From positions 1 to 64,000 of the forward strand of contig NZ_AKJD01000039.1 of NCBI RefSeq assembly GCF_000282515.1: a DNA stretch of 64,000 nucleotides. Direction: 5' to 3'. Of this stretch, positions 50,729 through 58,853 are shown one piece after another (position 1 is the first letter of the stretch; each line of letters begins with the position of its first letter). The notes beneath the pieces are model-generated. The model was not told where the DNA came from, searched no databases, and saw only the letters and a list, made by a program, of their open reading frames with translations. A program made the position numbers and the translations under genes. Source of the stretch: Pseudomonas sp. GM80 (GTDB taxonomy: Bacteria > Pseudomonadota > Gammaproteobacteria > Pseudomonadales > Pseudomonadaceae).

Positions 50729-52215
50729 GGTGCATGCTCCTCCAACAACTGACGAATGGCTGGAATCAGATCACTGGCCGCCAGCCCACGGCCCAATTTG
50801 CCTTGTTGCATCCCCGCATTGGCGTGCAGCCAGACCGCCAGGCAAGCGGCATCAAAACCGTCCATGCCTTGCGCCAGCAGCGCACCGGTCAAACCGGCCA
50901 ACACATCACCGAGTCCCGCAGTGGCCATGGCGGGATGGCCTTGGTGACACAACGCCAGACGGCCATCGGGATGAGCAATCAGGCTGCCCGCGCCTTTGAG
51001 CACGACCACCGCTGAGTATTTTTTGCTCAGCGCCAGCGCCGCCGCCGGACGATCCGCCTGCACCTGCGCTGTGCTGATTCCCAGCAAGCGCGCCGCTTCA
51101 CCCGGATGCGGGGTGATCACACAGTCCTTGGGCAGATCAACGAAACCACTCGCAAGCAAGTTGAGCGCGTCGGCGTCCCACACTTGCGGCAATGCCGCAT
51201 TGGCTGCCGCCGACAACAACGCGCGCCCCCAACTGGCCTGCCCCAACCCCGGCCCCACCACCAGCACCGAGACTTTCTCCAGCAACGCCATCAACTGATT
51301 GGCCGACGAAGTCCCGAGCGCCATCGCTTCTGGCACTCGCGTCAACGCTGCCGGGACATGTTCAGGACGGGTCGCCAGCGAAACCATGCCCGCGCCGCTG
51401 CGCAGGGCCGTTTCGGTGCTGAGTAAAATCGCCCCGCCAAAACCGTGATCGCCACCGATCAACAGCACGTGGCCGAAACGGCCCTTGTGCGCAGCCGGTG
51501 CTCGCGGTGCCAACCTTGGAAGGTTAGCCGCGTTAAGCCGCTGAGCGATGAGCGGTAGGTCACGATAGATGTCGGCACTGGCCTGTAAATCGTTAAACAG
51601 CAATTCACCGATGTGATCCGCCGCGTCCCCGGTGAACAGGCCGAGTTTCAGGCCGATGAAGGTAACCGTCAGATCAGCTCGTACGGCGACACCCAGCAGG
51701 TGCCCGGTGTCAGCACTCAGTCCAGAAGGGATATCGACGGCCGTCACCGGCAGGCCACTGGCGTTGATGGCCTTGATCGCTGACACGTAAGGCTCGCGCA
51801 CATCCCCGCTCAGACCCGTGCCGAGCAATGCATCGAGAATGATCCCGCGCAGTTCGCTCTGAGCCTGCCAGCCCTGGACCGCGACACCTTCCGCCAACGC
51901 CTCGGCATGGGCCAGCGCAGCATCGCCCTGCAGACGCTGCGGATCGCCGACCGCCAAAACGTGCACGTTCCACCCGGCTCGCCGGGCCATGGCCGCGACC
52001 AGGTAACCGTCACCGGCATTGTTGCCATGCCCGGCCAGCACCGTCAGTTCAGTCGCCGACGGCCATTGCCGCACCAGCGCTCGCCAGGTCGCATGCGCAG
52101 CGCGCTGCATCAGTTCGAAGCCCGGCGTGCCGGCGGCAATCAGCCGCGCATCGAGTTCGCGCACCTGTGCGGCGCCATACAGCGCGTCGGGTAATTGATC
52201 TTTCGTGTGCGGCAT
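50716..52215 (-). CDS. Bifunctional NAD(P)HX epimerase / ADP-dependent dehydratase
   Basis: This 499-aa fusion repairs hydrated NAD(P)H. The N-terminal epimerase half (residues about 1-210) shows VLAGHGNNAGDGYLVA; the C-terminal dehydratase half shows HVLLIGGDHGFGGAILL and the ribokinase-like MATAGLGDVLAGLTGALL near 430. The ATG at 52215 (MPHTKDQL) is chosen; a reading extended to 52641 runs antisense through queG and is spurious. It heads the long minus-strand operon. Confidence 0.95.
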   Translation of the reverse strand: MPHTKDQLPDALYGAAQVRELDARLIAAGTPGFELMQRAAHATWRALVRQWPSATELTVLAGHGNNAGDGYLVAAMARRAGWNVHVLAVGDPQRLQGDAALAHAEALAEGVAVQGWQAQSELRGIILDALLGTGLSGDVREPYVSAIKAINASGLPVTAVDIPSGLSADTGHLLGVAVRADLTVTFIGLKLGLFTGDAADHIGELLFNDLQASADIYRDLPLIAQRLNAANLPRLAPRAPAAHKGRFGHVLLIGGDHGFGGAILLSTETALRSGAGMVSLATRPEHVPAALTRVPEAMALGTSSANQLMALLEKVSVLVVGPGLGQASWGRALLSAAANAALPQVWDADALNLLASGFVDLPKDCVITPHPGEAARLLGISTAQVQADRPAAALALSKKYSAVVVLKGAGSLIAHPDGRLALCHQGHPAMATAGLGDVLAGLTGALLAQGMDGFDAACLAVWLHANAGMQQGKLGRGLAASDLIPAIRQLLEEHAPCLK

Positions 52216-52278
52216 GCGTCTTCGGGCTCCGATGTCTGGCAGAATTATACGCACCTCAGCTCCGGTTTCTCTCGCCTC

Positions 52279-53343
52279 ATGTCCGCCATCACCACAGACC
52301 TGCCCGCCCTCGCCCAATCGATCAAGAATTGGGGCCGCGAGCTGGGCTTTCAGCAAGTCGGCATCAGCGGTCTGGATCTCGCCGAGCATGAACAGCATCT
52401 GCAGCGCTGGCTCGAAGCGGGCTACCACGGCGAAATGGACTACATGGGCGCCCACGGCAGCAAACGTTCGCACCCGGAAGAACTGGTGCCGGGCACGTTG
52501 CGCGTGGTTTCGCTGCGCATGGACTACCTGCCCGGCGACACCGAAATGGCCAAACGCCTGGCTCAACCGGAAAAAGCCTACGTCTCGCGTTATGCCTTGG
52601 GCCGCGATTACCACAAATTGATCCGTAAACGCGTTCAACAATTAGCCGACAAGATTCAATCCGAGATCGGCCCGTTCGGTTTCCGTGCCTTTGTCGACAG
52701 CGCGCCGGTGCTGGAAAAAGCCATCGCCGAACAGGCTGGACTGGGCTGGATCGGTAAAAACACCTTGGTATTGAATCGCAAGGCTGGCAGTTATTTTTTC
52801 CTCAGCGAATTGTTCGTCGATCTGCCGTTACCGGTGGATGAGCCTCACAGCACTGAACATTGCGGCCGCTGCACCGCGTGCCTCGACATCTGCCCGACCA
52901 ACGCGTTCGTCGGCCCGTATGTGCTGGACGCGCGACGCTGCATTTCGTACCTGACCATCGAACTGAAAAACGCGATTCCTGAAGACCTGCGCCCGCTGAT
53001 CGGCAACCGTGTGTTCGGCTGTGACGACTGCCAGATCGTCTGCCCGTGGAACCGCTTCGCCAAACCTTCCGGCGAAAGCGACTTCAAGCCACGGCACAAT
53101 CTCGACAACGCGGAACTGGCTGAGTTGTTTATGTGGGACGAGGACAAATTCCTCAGCAGCACCGAAGGCTCACCGCTGCGCCGCGCCGGGTATGAGCGCT
53201 GGTTGCGCAATCTGGCGGTAGGGCTCGGTAATGCGCCGTCGAGCATTCCGGTGCTGGAAGCGTTGAAGGCGCGGCGGGACTATCCGTCAGAGCTGGTACA
53301 AGAACACGTCGAATGGGCTCTGAAACAACACGGAATCGCATAA
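52279..53343 (+). CDS. queG: Epoxyqueuosine reductase QueG
   Basis: This 354-aa cobalamin-dependent iron-sulfur enzyme performs the last step of queuosine synthesis in tRNA. Two ferredoxin-type cluster motifs are seen: CGRCTACLDICPTNAF near residue 195 and CDDCQIVCPWNRFAK near 250. The catalytic region RYALGRDYHKLIRKR lies near 115. It is divergent from the NAD(P)HX repair gene across 63 bases; the start at 52279 avoids overlap with that promoter. Confidence 0.96.
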   Translation: MSAITTDLPALAQSIKNWGRELGFQQVGISGLDLAEHEQHLQRWLEAGYHGEMDYMGAHGSKRSHPEELVPGTLRVVSLRMDYLPGDTEMAKRLAQPEKAYVSRYALGRDYHKLIRKRVQQLADKIQSEIGPFGFRAFVDSAPVLEKAIAEQAGLGWIGKNTLVLNRKAGSYFFLSELFVDLPLPVDEPHSTEHCGRCTACLDICPTNAFVGPYVLDARRCISYLTIELKNAIPEDLRPLIGNRVFGCDDCQIVCPWNRFAKPSGESDFKPRHNLDNAELAELFMWDEDKFLSSTEGSPLRRAGYERWLRNLAVGLGNAPSSIPVLEALKARRDYPSELVQEHVEWALKQHGIA

Positions 53344-53348
53344 TCCCC

Positions 53349-53421
53349 TGTAGGAGCTGCCGCAGGCTGCGATCTTTTGATCTTGAACGTCAAAAGATCG
53401 CAGCCTTCGGCAGCTCCTACA
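53349..53421. repeat. REP palindrome, GTAGGAGCTGCCG family
   Basis: TGTAGGAGCTGCCGCAGGCT ... AGCCTTCGGCAGCTCCTACA, fills most of the gap between the convergent queG and TRIC genes. Confidence 0.85.
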
Positions 53422-53433
53422 TGGAATATCGCG

Positions 53434-54045
53434 TTACGGTTGATCGTTGTAAACGAACTTGGGCATTTCCCAGTGGAAGCGGATCGCCAGCAACCGCAGC
53501 AGGAAGCCGCCGAACAGGGTGATGAGGATCGCCTGCTCGCCCGGCACGTTCAGATACAGGCAAAGCATGTAGCACCACGCTGCCGCGACCGAGACGCTGG
53601 CGTAGAGTTCTCGGCGGAAGATCAACGGGATGTCGTTGCAGAAGATGTCACGCAGGATGCCGCCGAAGACGCCGGTGATCACACCGCTGACCGAGGCGAC
53701 CAACATGCCGTGGCCCATTTCCAGTGCGGTCATGCAGCCGATCAGTGTGAACGCCACCAGGCCGACGGCGTCGAGCACCAGAAACAGTGAGCGCAGGTGA
53801 CGCATCCAGCGCGCGGTAAATACGGTGAACATCGCCGCCACCGAGGTCAGCACCAGGTATTCAGGGTGTTTGACCCACGTCAGCGGGTAGTGCCCGAGCA
53901 GCACGTCACGCACCGAACCGCCGCCCAACGCCGTGACGCAGGCGATCAGCACCACGCCAAACCAGTCCATGCCACGACGCCCGGCAGACAGCGCGCCAGT
54001 CATGGCTTCAGCGGTGATGGCAATCAGATAGAGCATCAGCAACAT
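53434..54045 (-). CDS. TRIC-type cation channel / YicG-UPF0126 family membrane protein
   Basis: This 203-aa protein has six to seven hydrophobic helices in two repeats. Each repeat contains the glycine-rich signature: GGGSVRDVLLG near residue 41 and GGILRDIFCND near 128. The family includes prokaryotic trimeric intracellular cation channel homologues; ion selectivity and role here are unknown. It stands alone between two REP elements. Confidence 0.9.
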   Translation of the reverse strand: MLLMLYLIAITAEAMTGALSAGRRGMDWFGVVLIACVTALGGGSVRDVLLGHYPLTWVKHPEYLVLTSVAAMFTVFTARWMRHLRSLFLVLDAVGLVAFTLIGCMTALEMGHGMLVASVSGVITGVFGGILRDIFCNDIPLIFRRELYASVSVAAAWCYMLCLYLNVPGEQAILITLFGGFLLRLLAIRFHWEMPKFVYNDQP

Positions 54046-54128
54046 GGTGGCGATCCAGTCAGGAAGGCGCGCAGTCTAGCCATTTCGGCGCGGCACCAAA
54101 AGAGGACGCCACATTCGATGCAATCTTC

Positions 54129-54219
54129 TGTAGGAGCTGCCGCAGGCTGCGATCTTTTGATCTTTGTTTTGAACCTGAAAATCAAGATCAAAAGATCGCA
54201 GCCTTCGGCAGCTCCTACC
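54129..54219. repeat. REP palindrome, GTAGGAGCTGCCG family
   Basis: TGTAGGAGCTGCCGCAGGCT ... AGCCTTCGGCAGCTCCTACC, 9 bases from the orn stop. Confidence 0.85.
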
Positions 54220-54228
54220 GGGATCGCA

Positions 54229-54771
54229 TCAGAATTTGATGAAGTGCCTGCGGTAGTGCTGTAGCTCGGCGATGGATTCGCGGATGTCGTCCAGCGCCAA
54301 ATGCGTGCTGCCCTTTTTGAAGCTGTCGCGCACGTCCGGTGCCCAGCGCGCCGCCAGCTCCTTGAGCGTCGAGACGTCGAGGTTGCGGTAGTGGAAGTAG
54401 CTTTCCAGCCCTTTCATGTGGGTATACAGGAAGCGGCGATCCTGGCAGATGCTGTTGCCGCAGATCGGCGACTTGCCTTTCGGTACCCATTTCTCCAGGA
54501 ACGCGATGGTCTCGGCTTCGGCTTCGGCCATGCTGATACGGCTGTCGCGCACGCGCTGGGTCAGGCCGGAGTTGCCGTGGGTGCGGGTGTTCCACTCGTC
54601 CATGCGGGCGAGCACTTCATCGCTGTGATGAATGGCGATCACCGGGCCTTCGGCCAGGGTGTTGAGGTCACTGTCGGTGACAATGGTGGCCATTTCGATG
54701 ATGACGTCGTTGTCCGGATCCAGACCGGTCATTTCCAGGTCGATCCAGATCAGGTTCTGCGGGTTTTGCAT
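54229..54771 (-). CDS. orn: Oligoribonuclease
   Basis: This 180-aa DEDDh exonuclease degrades 2-5 nt RNAs, including pGpG from c-di-GMP turnover in Pseudomonas. Catalytic residues are in [12 protein letters not shown] (Asp12 and Glu14 in this numbering), the central Asp region [13 protein letters not shown] and [11 protein letters not shown] (His and Asp near 158-163). The start at 54771 (MQNPQNLIW) is preferred; six upstream residues are excluded. Divergent from rsgA. Confidence 0.97.
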   Translation of the reverse strand: MQNPQNLIWIDLEMTGLDPDNDVIIEMATIVTDSDLNTLAEGPVIAIHHSDEVLARMDEWNTRTHGNSGLTQRVRDSRISMAEAEAETIAFLEKWVPKGKSPICGNSICQDRRFLYTHMKGLESYFHYRNLDVSTLKELAARWAPDVRDSFKKGSTHLALDDIRESIAELQHYRRHFIKF

Positions 54772-54878
54772 AATGGGGCTCCTAGGCAATGCTGCGCAGT
54801 TTAGCCTAGGCAGCTTGCCGGGCGTGCTAAACTCGCGGCCGTTTTACCTAATCGCTGCATTCTTCAGACGGAACACCC

Positions 54879-55910
54879 ATGGCCAAACGCCAACTCAATC
54901 GTCGTCAAAACTGGCGCATCGAAAAGATTCAGGGCGAACGCGCCGCACGCGCCGCCAAACGCGAGTCCTCGGCTGTCGAAGCCCTTGAGGGCGGCGACCT
55001 GGGCCCGGAACAAACCGGTCTGGTGATCGCTCACTTCGGTGTGCAGGTCGAGGTCGAGGCCATTGACGGCGAACAGGCTGGCCAGGTTTTCCGCTGTCAC
55101 TTGCGCGCCAACCTGCCGGCGCTGGTGACCGGCGACACGGTCGTCTGGCGTGCCGGCAATCAGGGCATCGGTGTGATCGTCGCGCAATTGCCGCGTACCA
55201 CCGAGCTGTGCCGTCCGGACAGCCGTGGCCAGTTGAAGCCGGTCGCCGCCAACGTCGACATGATCGTCATCGTCTTCGCGCCGCTGCCCGAGCCGCATGC
55301 CAACCTGATCGACCGTTATCTCGTAGCCGCCGAACACGCCGGCATCCGCCCGTTGTTGCTGCTGAACAAGTTCGACCTGATCGACGAGCAGAACGCACCG
55401 GCGCTCAACGCGCTGCTGGCGGTGTACCGCACGCTCGGTTATCCGGTGCTGGAAGTGTCGGCGCACCACGGTGACGGCATGGAACAACTGCAAAAGCAGC
55501 TCGACGGGCGCATCAGCGTGTTCGTCGGTCAGTCCGGTGTCGGCAAGTCGTCGCTGGTCAACAGCTTGCTGCCTGAAGTGGAAACCCGTGTCGGGCCGTT
55601 GTCCGAGCTGTCCGGTCAGGGCACGCACACGACGACCACCGCGCGGTTGTTCCACTTCCCAGGCGGCGGCGAACTGATCGACTCCCCGGGTATTCGCGAA
55701 TTCGGCCTCGGCCACGTCAGCCGCGCCGACGTTGAAGCCGGTTTTATCGAGTTCAATGATTTGCTCGGCACTTGCCGTTTCCGCGACTGCAAACACGACC
55801 GTGAACCGGGCTGTGCGCTGCTCAAGGCGCTGGAAGATGGCCGCGTGCAGCAACAACGCATGAACAGCTACCGCTCGATCATCGCCAGCTTGCCTGAAAA
55901 CGGCTATTAA
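54879..55910 (+). CDS. rsgA: Small ribosomal subunit biogenesis GTPase RsgA
   Basis: This 343-aa protein has an OB-fold domain in residues about 40-115, then a circularly permuted GTPase (G4 LLNKFDLID near 168, G1 [14 protein letters not shown] near 216, G3 [11 protein letters not shown] near 268). A zinc-binding Cys/His cluster [14 protein letters not shown] lies near 300. It aids late 30S maturation. In P. aeruginosa, as I recall it, the next gene is motB; here the accessory defence block intervenes. Confidence 0.97.
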   Translation: MAKRQLNRRQNWRIEKIQGERAARAAKRESSAVEALEGGDLGPEQTGLVIAHFGVQVEVEAIDGEQAGQVFRCHLRANLPALVTGDTVVWRAGNQGIGVIVAQLPRTTELCRPDSRGQLKPVAANVDMIVIVFAPLPEPHANLIDRYLVAAEHAGIRPLLLLNKFDLIDEQNAPALNALLAVYRTLGYPVLEVSAHHGDGMEQLQKQLDGRISVFVGQSGVGKSSLVNSLLPEVETRVGPLSELSGQGTHTTTTARLFHFPGGGELIDSPGIREFGLGHVSRADVEAGFIEFNDLLGTCRFRDCKHDREPGCALLKALEDGRVQQQRMNSYRSIIASLPENGY

Positions 55911-55920
55911 ACAGTCGTAC

Positions 55921-55947
55921 CGGTAGCCCTTTGCCCAAGGGCTGCCG
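55921..55947 (+). terminator. Hairpin after rsgA
   Basis: CGGTAGCCCTT-TGCCC-AAGGGCTGCCG lies 10 bases past the rsgA stop. The T-run is displaced (GTCGGTTTTC), so termination may be partial. Confidence 0.55.
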
Positions 55948-56055
55948 GATGTCGGTTTTCACCTGACACCTCCCTACCGCTTTTAAACATCAGGCTTTTC
56001 TGTAGGACTTCTGCACGCCTGTTTGCAGGACATTTCTCTTTCTCCGCCCAAGCCT

Positions 56056-56080
56056 TGTAGGCTCATTTCATGGGCCTACA
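56056..56080 (+). promoter_or_regulatory. Short inverted repeat upstream of the TIR-caspase operon
   Basis: TGTAGGC (56056-56062) and GCCTACA (56074-56080) face each other 42 bases before the first TIR ATG. It could be an operator or a leader hairpin. No clear -35/-10 pair was found around it. Confidence 0.35.
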
Positions 56081-56121
56081 TTGAGTTCCTCGTCGCACGT
56101 TCGCGCCAAAGAGGAACCCCC

Positions 56122-56529
56122 ATGCAAACCTACCATTTGTTCATCAGCCACTCGTGGAACTACTCCCACGCCCACGACAACCTGGTGCGCCTGCTCAGTG
56201 CCCACCCCGACTTCACCTACAAGAATTTCTCGGTGCCGACGCACAACCCGATCATGGGCGCACAGACCGACCAGCAGCTCGAAGAAGCCATCGAAAACAA
56301 GATTCGCCCCTGTTCCGCCGTTCTGATCATGGCCGGCATGTATTCGACCTACAGCAAGTGGATCAATAAGGAAATCGAGATCGCCAAGCGCATGGGCAAG
56401 GTGATCATCGCGGTGAAACCGTTCGGCGCCGAGCGTATTTCCACGGTGGTGCGTAACGCCGCAGACGCCGAATGCGCGTGGAACACCAACAGCATCGTCG
56501 GCGCGATCCGTCTGCACACGGCGGCCTGA
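56122..56529 (+). CDS. ThsB-like TIR domain protein
   Basis: This 135-aa single-domain protein is of the MTH538/ThsB-like TIR type. The N-terminal strand and loop are HLFISHSWNYSHAHDNLVRLL; the core continues CSAVLIMAGMYSTYSKWINKEIEIAKRMGKVIIAVKP (positions about 64-100; strings shortened elsewhere). Glu84 in WINKEI aligns by motif with the catalytic glutamate of TIR NAD-consuming enzymes. GAGGAA lies 8 bases before the ATG at 56122; the frame continues upstream but without TIR similarity. Two bases separate it from the caspase-like gene, so the two are one operon. Expected role, by analogy with Thoeris: sense infection and make a cyclic ADP-ribose-type signal. Which of the two TIR proteins does so here is unknown. 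Confidence 0.85.
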   Translation: MQTYHLFISHSWNYSHAHDNLVRLLSAHPDFTYKNFSVPTHNPIMGAQTDQQLEEAIENKIRPCSAVLIMAGMYSTYSKWINKEIEIAKRMGKVIIAVKPFGAERISTVVRNAADAECAWNTNSIVGAIRLHTAA

Positions 56530-56531
56530 TC

Positions 56532-57491
56532 ATGCGCAAGGGACTGTTTATCGGCATCAACGACTACACCCATATTTCGCGCCTGAGCGGTTGCAGCAAT
56601 GACGCCATGGCCATGGCCTCGGTGCTGAAAACCGACGCCGACGGCGACCCCAATTTCAAGAACGTAGTGCTGACCTCTGCCGAGGATTACCTGGGCCGGG
56701 AGATGCTCGAAGACCAGATCCGCGAGCTGTTTTCCGGTGACTGCAACGTCGCTCTGCTGTACTTCGCCGGGCATGGCGGCTTCGACACCGACAATGATGA
56801 GGGCATGCTGCTGCCCCAGGATTATCGCAACGCCAAGGATGGCATCCGCATCAGCGACATCCTCAACTGGGCGAGCAAAGCCACGCGCATCAAGAACAAA
56901 GTGATCATCCTCGATTGCTGCCAAAGCGGCGCCGCCGGCGAGGTGCGCGCCTTGCGCAGCGAAAGCAGTGTGGTCGGCGAAGGCATGACCATTCTGACCG
57001 CGTGCAAAAAGGAAGAACCGGCCATGGAAGGCGCGCAACACGGCGTGTTTACCGGTTTACTGCTGCAGGCTCTGCACGGTGGCGCGGCGAATATCCTCGG
57101 CAAGATCACCCCCGGAAGCCTCTATTCCTTCGTCGACAACGCCCTCGACGCCTGGGAACAACGCCCGGTGTTCAAGACCAACGTGTCGCAGTTCATTTCC
57201 CTGCGTGAAGTCTCGCCGCTGATCCCCAAAGAGATCCTGCGCAAGCTGCCCGAGTGGTTTGCCGAAGCCGAATCAACCTACCCTCTCGACCCCAGCTACG
57301 AGCCGACCGAAGCGACGTTCAACCCCGAGCACGGCGAGGTCTTCGCCCAGCTGCAAAAGTGCAATCGCCACAGCCTGATCGAACCGGTCGACGCCGAGCA
57401 CATGTACTACGCCGCCCTCCACTCCACCGGCTGCCGCCTCACCGCGCTCGGCGCCTACTACCGCGAACTCGCGATTAAAGGACACTTCTGA
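56532..57491 (+). CDS. Caspase-like (C14) protease, predicted effector
   Basis: This 319-aa protein has a caspase fold in residues about 1-230: MRKGLFIGINDY first strand, CSNDAMAMASVL, catalytic His81 in YFAGHGGFD, and catalytic Cys130 in IILDCCQSGAAG (DxCxSG pattern), then TILTACKKEEPA and GVFTGLLLQAL. The C-terminal 90 residues have no recognised domain. Both dyad residues are intact, so it should be an active cysteine protease. It sits between two TIR genes: 2 bases after the first, and its TGA shares one base with the ATG of the second (TGATG). In type IV Thoeris a TIR-made cyclic nucleotide activates such a protease to destroy host proteins and stop phage growth. Confidence 0.9.
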   Translation: MRKGLFIGINDYTHISRLSGCSNDAMAMASVLKTDADGDPNFKNVVLTSAEDYLGREMLEDQIRELFSGDCNVALLYFAGHGGFDTDNDEGMLLPQDYRNAKDGIRISDILNWASKATRIKNKVIILDCCQSGAAGEVRALRSESSVVGEGMTILTACKKEEPAMEGAQHGVFTGLLLQALHGGAANILGKITPGSLYSFVDNALDAWEQRPVFKTNVSQFISLREVSPLIPKEILRKLPEWFAEAESTYPLDPSYEPTEATFNPEHGEVFAQLQKCNRHSLIEPVDAEHMYYAALHSTGCRLTALGAYYRELAIKGHF

Positions 57492-57976
57492 TGCCTGTCT
57501 TCATCAGCTACCGCCACATGGATCGTATGCAGGCCATGGCAATCAACAGTCGCCTGAAACAGGCCAACATCAAAACCTACCTGGATGTGCTCGACCCGGA
57601 ATCGCAGACCACCGATGACATTACCGGCGTCATCACCCGCAACATCACCGAGTGCACGCACTTGCTCGCGGTGGTGTCGGAGAGGACCGCTTTGTCGTGG
57701 TGGGTGCCGTTCGAGATTGGTGAGGCGACGATCAGCAACCGGCGGATCTGCTCGTTCAAGACCGGGCCGGCGCAGTTGCCGTTGTATCTGGATAAATGGC
57801 CGAAGTTGAGTACGGACAGAGATCTGGATTTCTTTATCGATGCTTATCGCGAGGAAGTGACGAACAAGCGGTCGGTGATGCTGGATTCGATGAGTGAGTC
57901 GATGAAGGGGACTTACAAGAGGAATGCCGAGCAGTTTCATGATCAGTTGAAGAGCAGGATTCGGCGGGGGTTTTGA
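57491..57976 (+). CDS. Second TIR domain protein of the operon
   Basis: This 161-aa protein begins MPVFISYRHMDRMQAMAIN, the canonical first strand and alpha-1 of a TIR domain. LLAVVSERTALSWWVPFEIGEA (positions about 58-79) carries Glu75 in the place of the catalytic glutamate after the Ser/Trp segment. The tail from residue 105 is helical and charged (TDRDLDFFIDAYREEV). Its start overlaps the caspase-like stop by one base. It differs clearly from the first TIR protein, so the pair is not a recent duplication. One may be the signal-making enzyme and the other a sensor or regulator; this is inference. The second half of the gene is G-rich and less like its neighbours in codon use. Confidence 0.85.
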   Translation: MPVFISYRHMDRMQAMAINSRLKQANIKTYLDVLDPESQTTDDITGVITRNITECTHLLAVVSERTALSWWVPFEIGEATISNRRICSFKTGPAQLPLYLDKWPKLSTDRDLDFFIDAYREEVTNKRSVMLDSMSESMKGTYKRNAEQFHDQLKSRIRRGF

Positions 57977-58091
57977 CCTGCACCAGAGAGCCGCGCCCAG
58001 CGCTCGGCCCTCTGGTCTATTCTTGCTGGTCTTCAGGCTTTCCGCACAAGACGTCGCCGTCATCCAATTTCAGCAAATACTCAACAATGAA

Positions 58092-58853
58092 TTAGCCAAG
58101 ACTGAAGGCTTTTCGAATCAACTTGATCAAACGATCGCCATCCACCCCGTTGTAAGCCTGAGGATTTGACGCAAGCTCCGCTGGCACTTGACTCAGAAAT
58201 GAGTTCAAGTCGAAAGCCAATCGCTCAGGCAGGCGGGTCATCGCCTCTGTAAGACCGGCCGAAAGCAAGATCACATCCTTGAAGTGTTTATTGATATCTC
58301 GACTATCCACTCGCTCGCCATTCTCGACCTGCGCCTTTTTGTTAAGCCAGGCATGCGCTTTAAGGGGAACCAGTCGATCTGCCCCGATGTGGCTGATGTC
58401 CTCGGTGTGACCGACGCCGGCCACGAGAAAGTTGTAATACTCATCATCCAGAATGATCGCGGAAAGACTGGCGGCTTGTTCCTCTACAGGAATTTTGGTC
58501 ATTCGGGAGGTTTCTTCGTGATCCAGCCCCTCCGGAACTCGAGAGAAAAGCTCGACCTGAACTGGAAAGGATTTGTCTTCGGGATTCTGGAAACGGTAAA
58601 AAACGGGCGATCTCCCTCCGCTGTCTCCTCTTTATCGGATCGTATATCCGCCGTCCTTGATGAACTTCCAGAACTGATCGACGAATTGTAGATTGAGCGC
58701 CTCGACAACCAGCACGATATCCAGATCCTTAGTGGTCCGAAATGCCTCATCCAGAAGATCCATGGTAATGGATGCCGCGACGCCACCAATCAATACGTAA
58801 CTGCCTTGATAGTCTTTGAAATACTCTCTGAACCGATCAATTCCAACTACCAC
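58092..58853 (-). pseudogene. AbiEii-like nucleotidyltransferase, broken by one stop codon
   Basis: Starting at GTG 58853, the frame encodes YVLIGGVAASITMDLL and RTTKDLDIVL, the G-G and DxD-containing active-site motifs of a minimal nucleotidyltransferase, then hits TAA at 58632-58634. Beyond the stop the same frame stays open for 43 codons (SPVFYRFQNPEDKSFPVQ) and 136 more from ATG 58502, including LVPLKAHAWLNKKAQ and DSRDINKHFKDVILL, typical of the C-terminal part of this family. So one full-length protein of about 253 residues is cut by a single nonsense codon at residue 74. The start overlaps the stop of the upstream regulator by 7 bases. Sequencing error is the main alternative. Confidence 0.75.

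Noticed and set aside
52216..52641. Upstream extension of the NAD(P)HX repair gene
   Set aside because: It would run antisense through the start of queG and has no similarity to the family; the start at 52215 is the natural one.
53349..54219. Repeated palindromes that could suggest a CRISPR array
   Set aside because: The repeats are inverted, far apart, of varied spacing and occur all over the window between genes; there are no cas genes.
55921..55947. Strong Rho-independent terminator after rsgA
   Set aside because: The stem is good but the T-run is displaced by about 10 bases, so full termination cannot be claimed; read-through into the TIR operon remains possible.
58499..58789. 96-codon frame on the minus strand across the nucleotidyltransferase stop
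   Set aside because: It is out of phase with the family-like sequence on both sides; the true frame is continuous except for one TAA.
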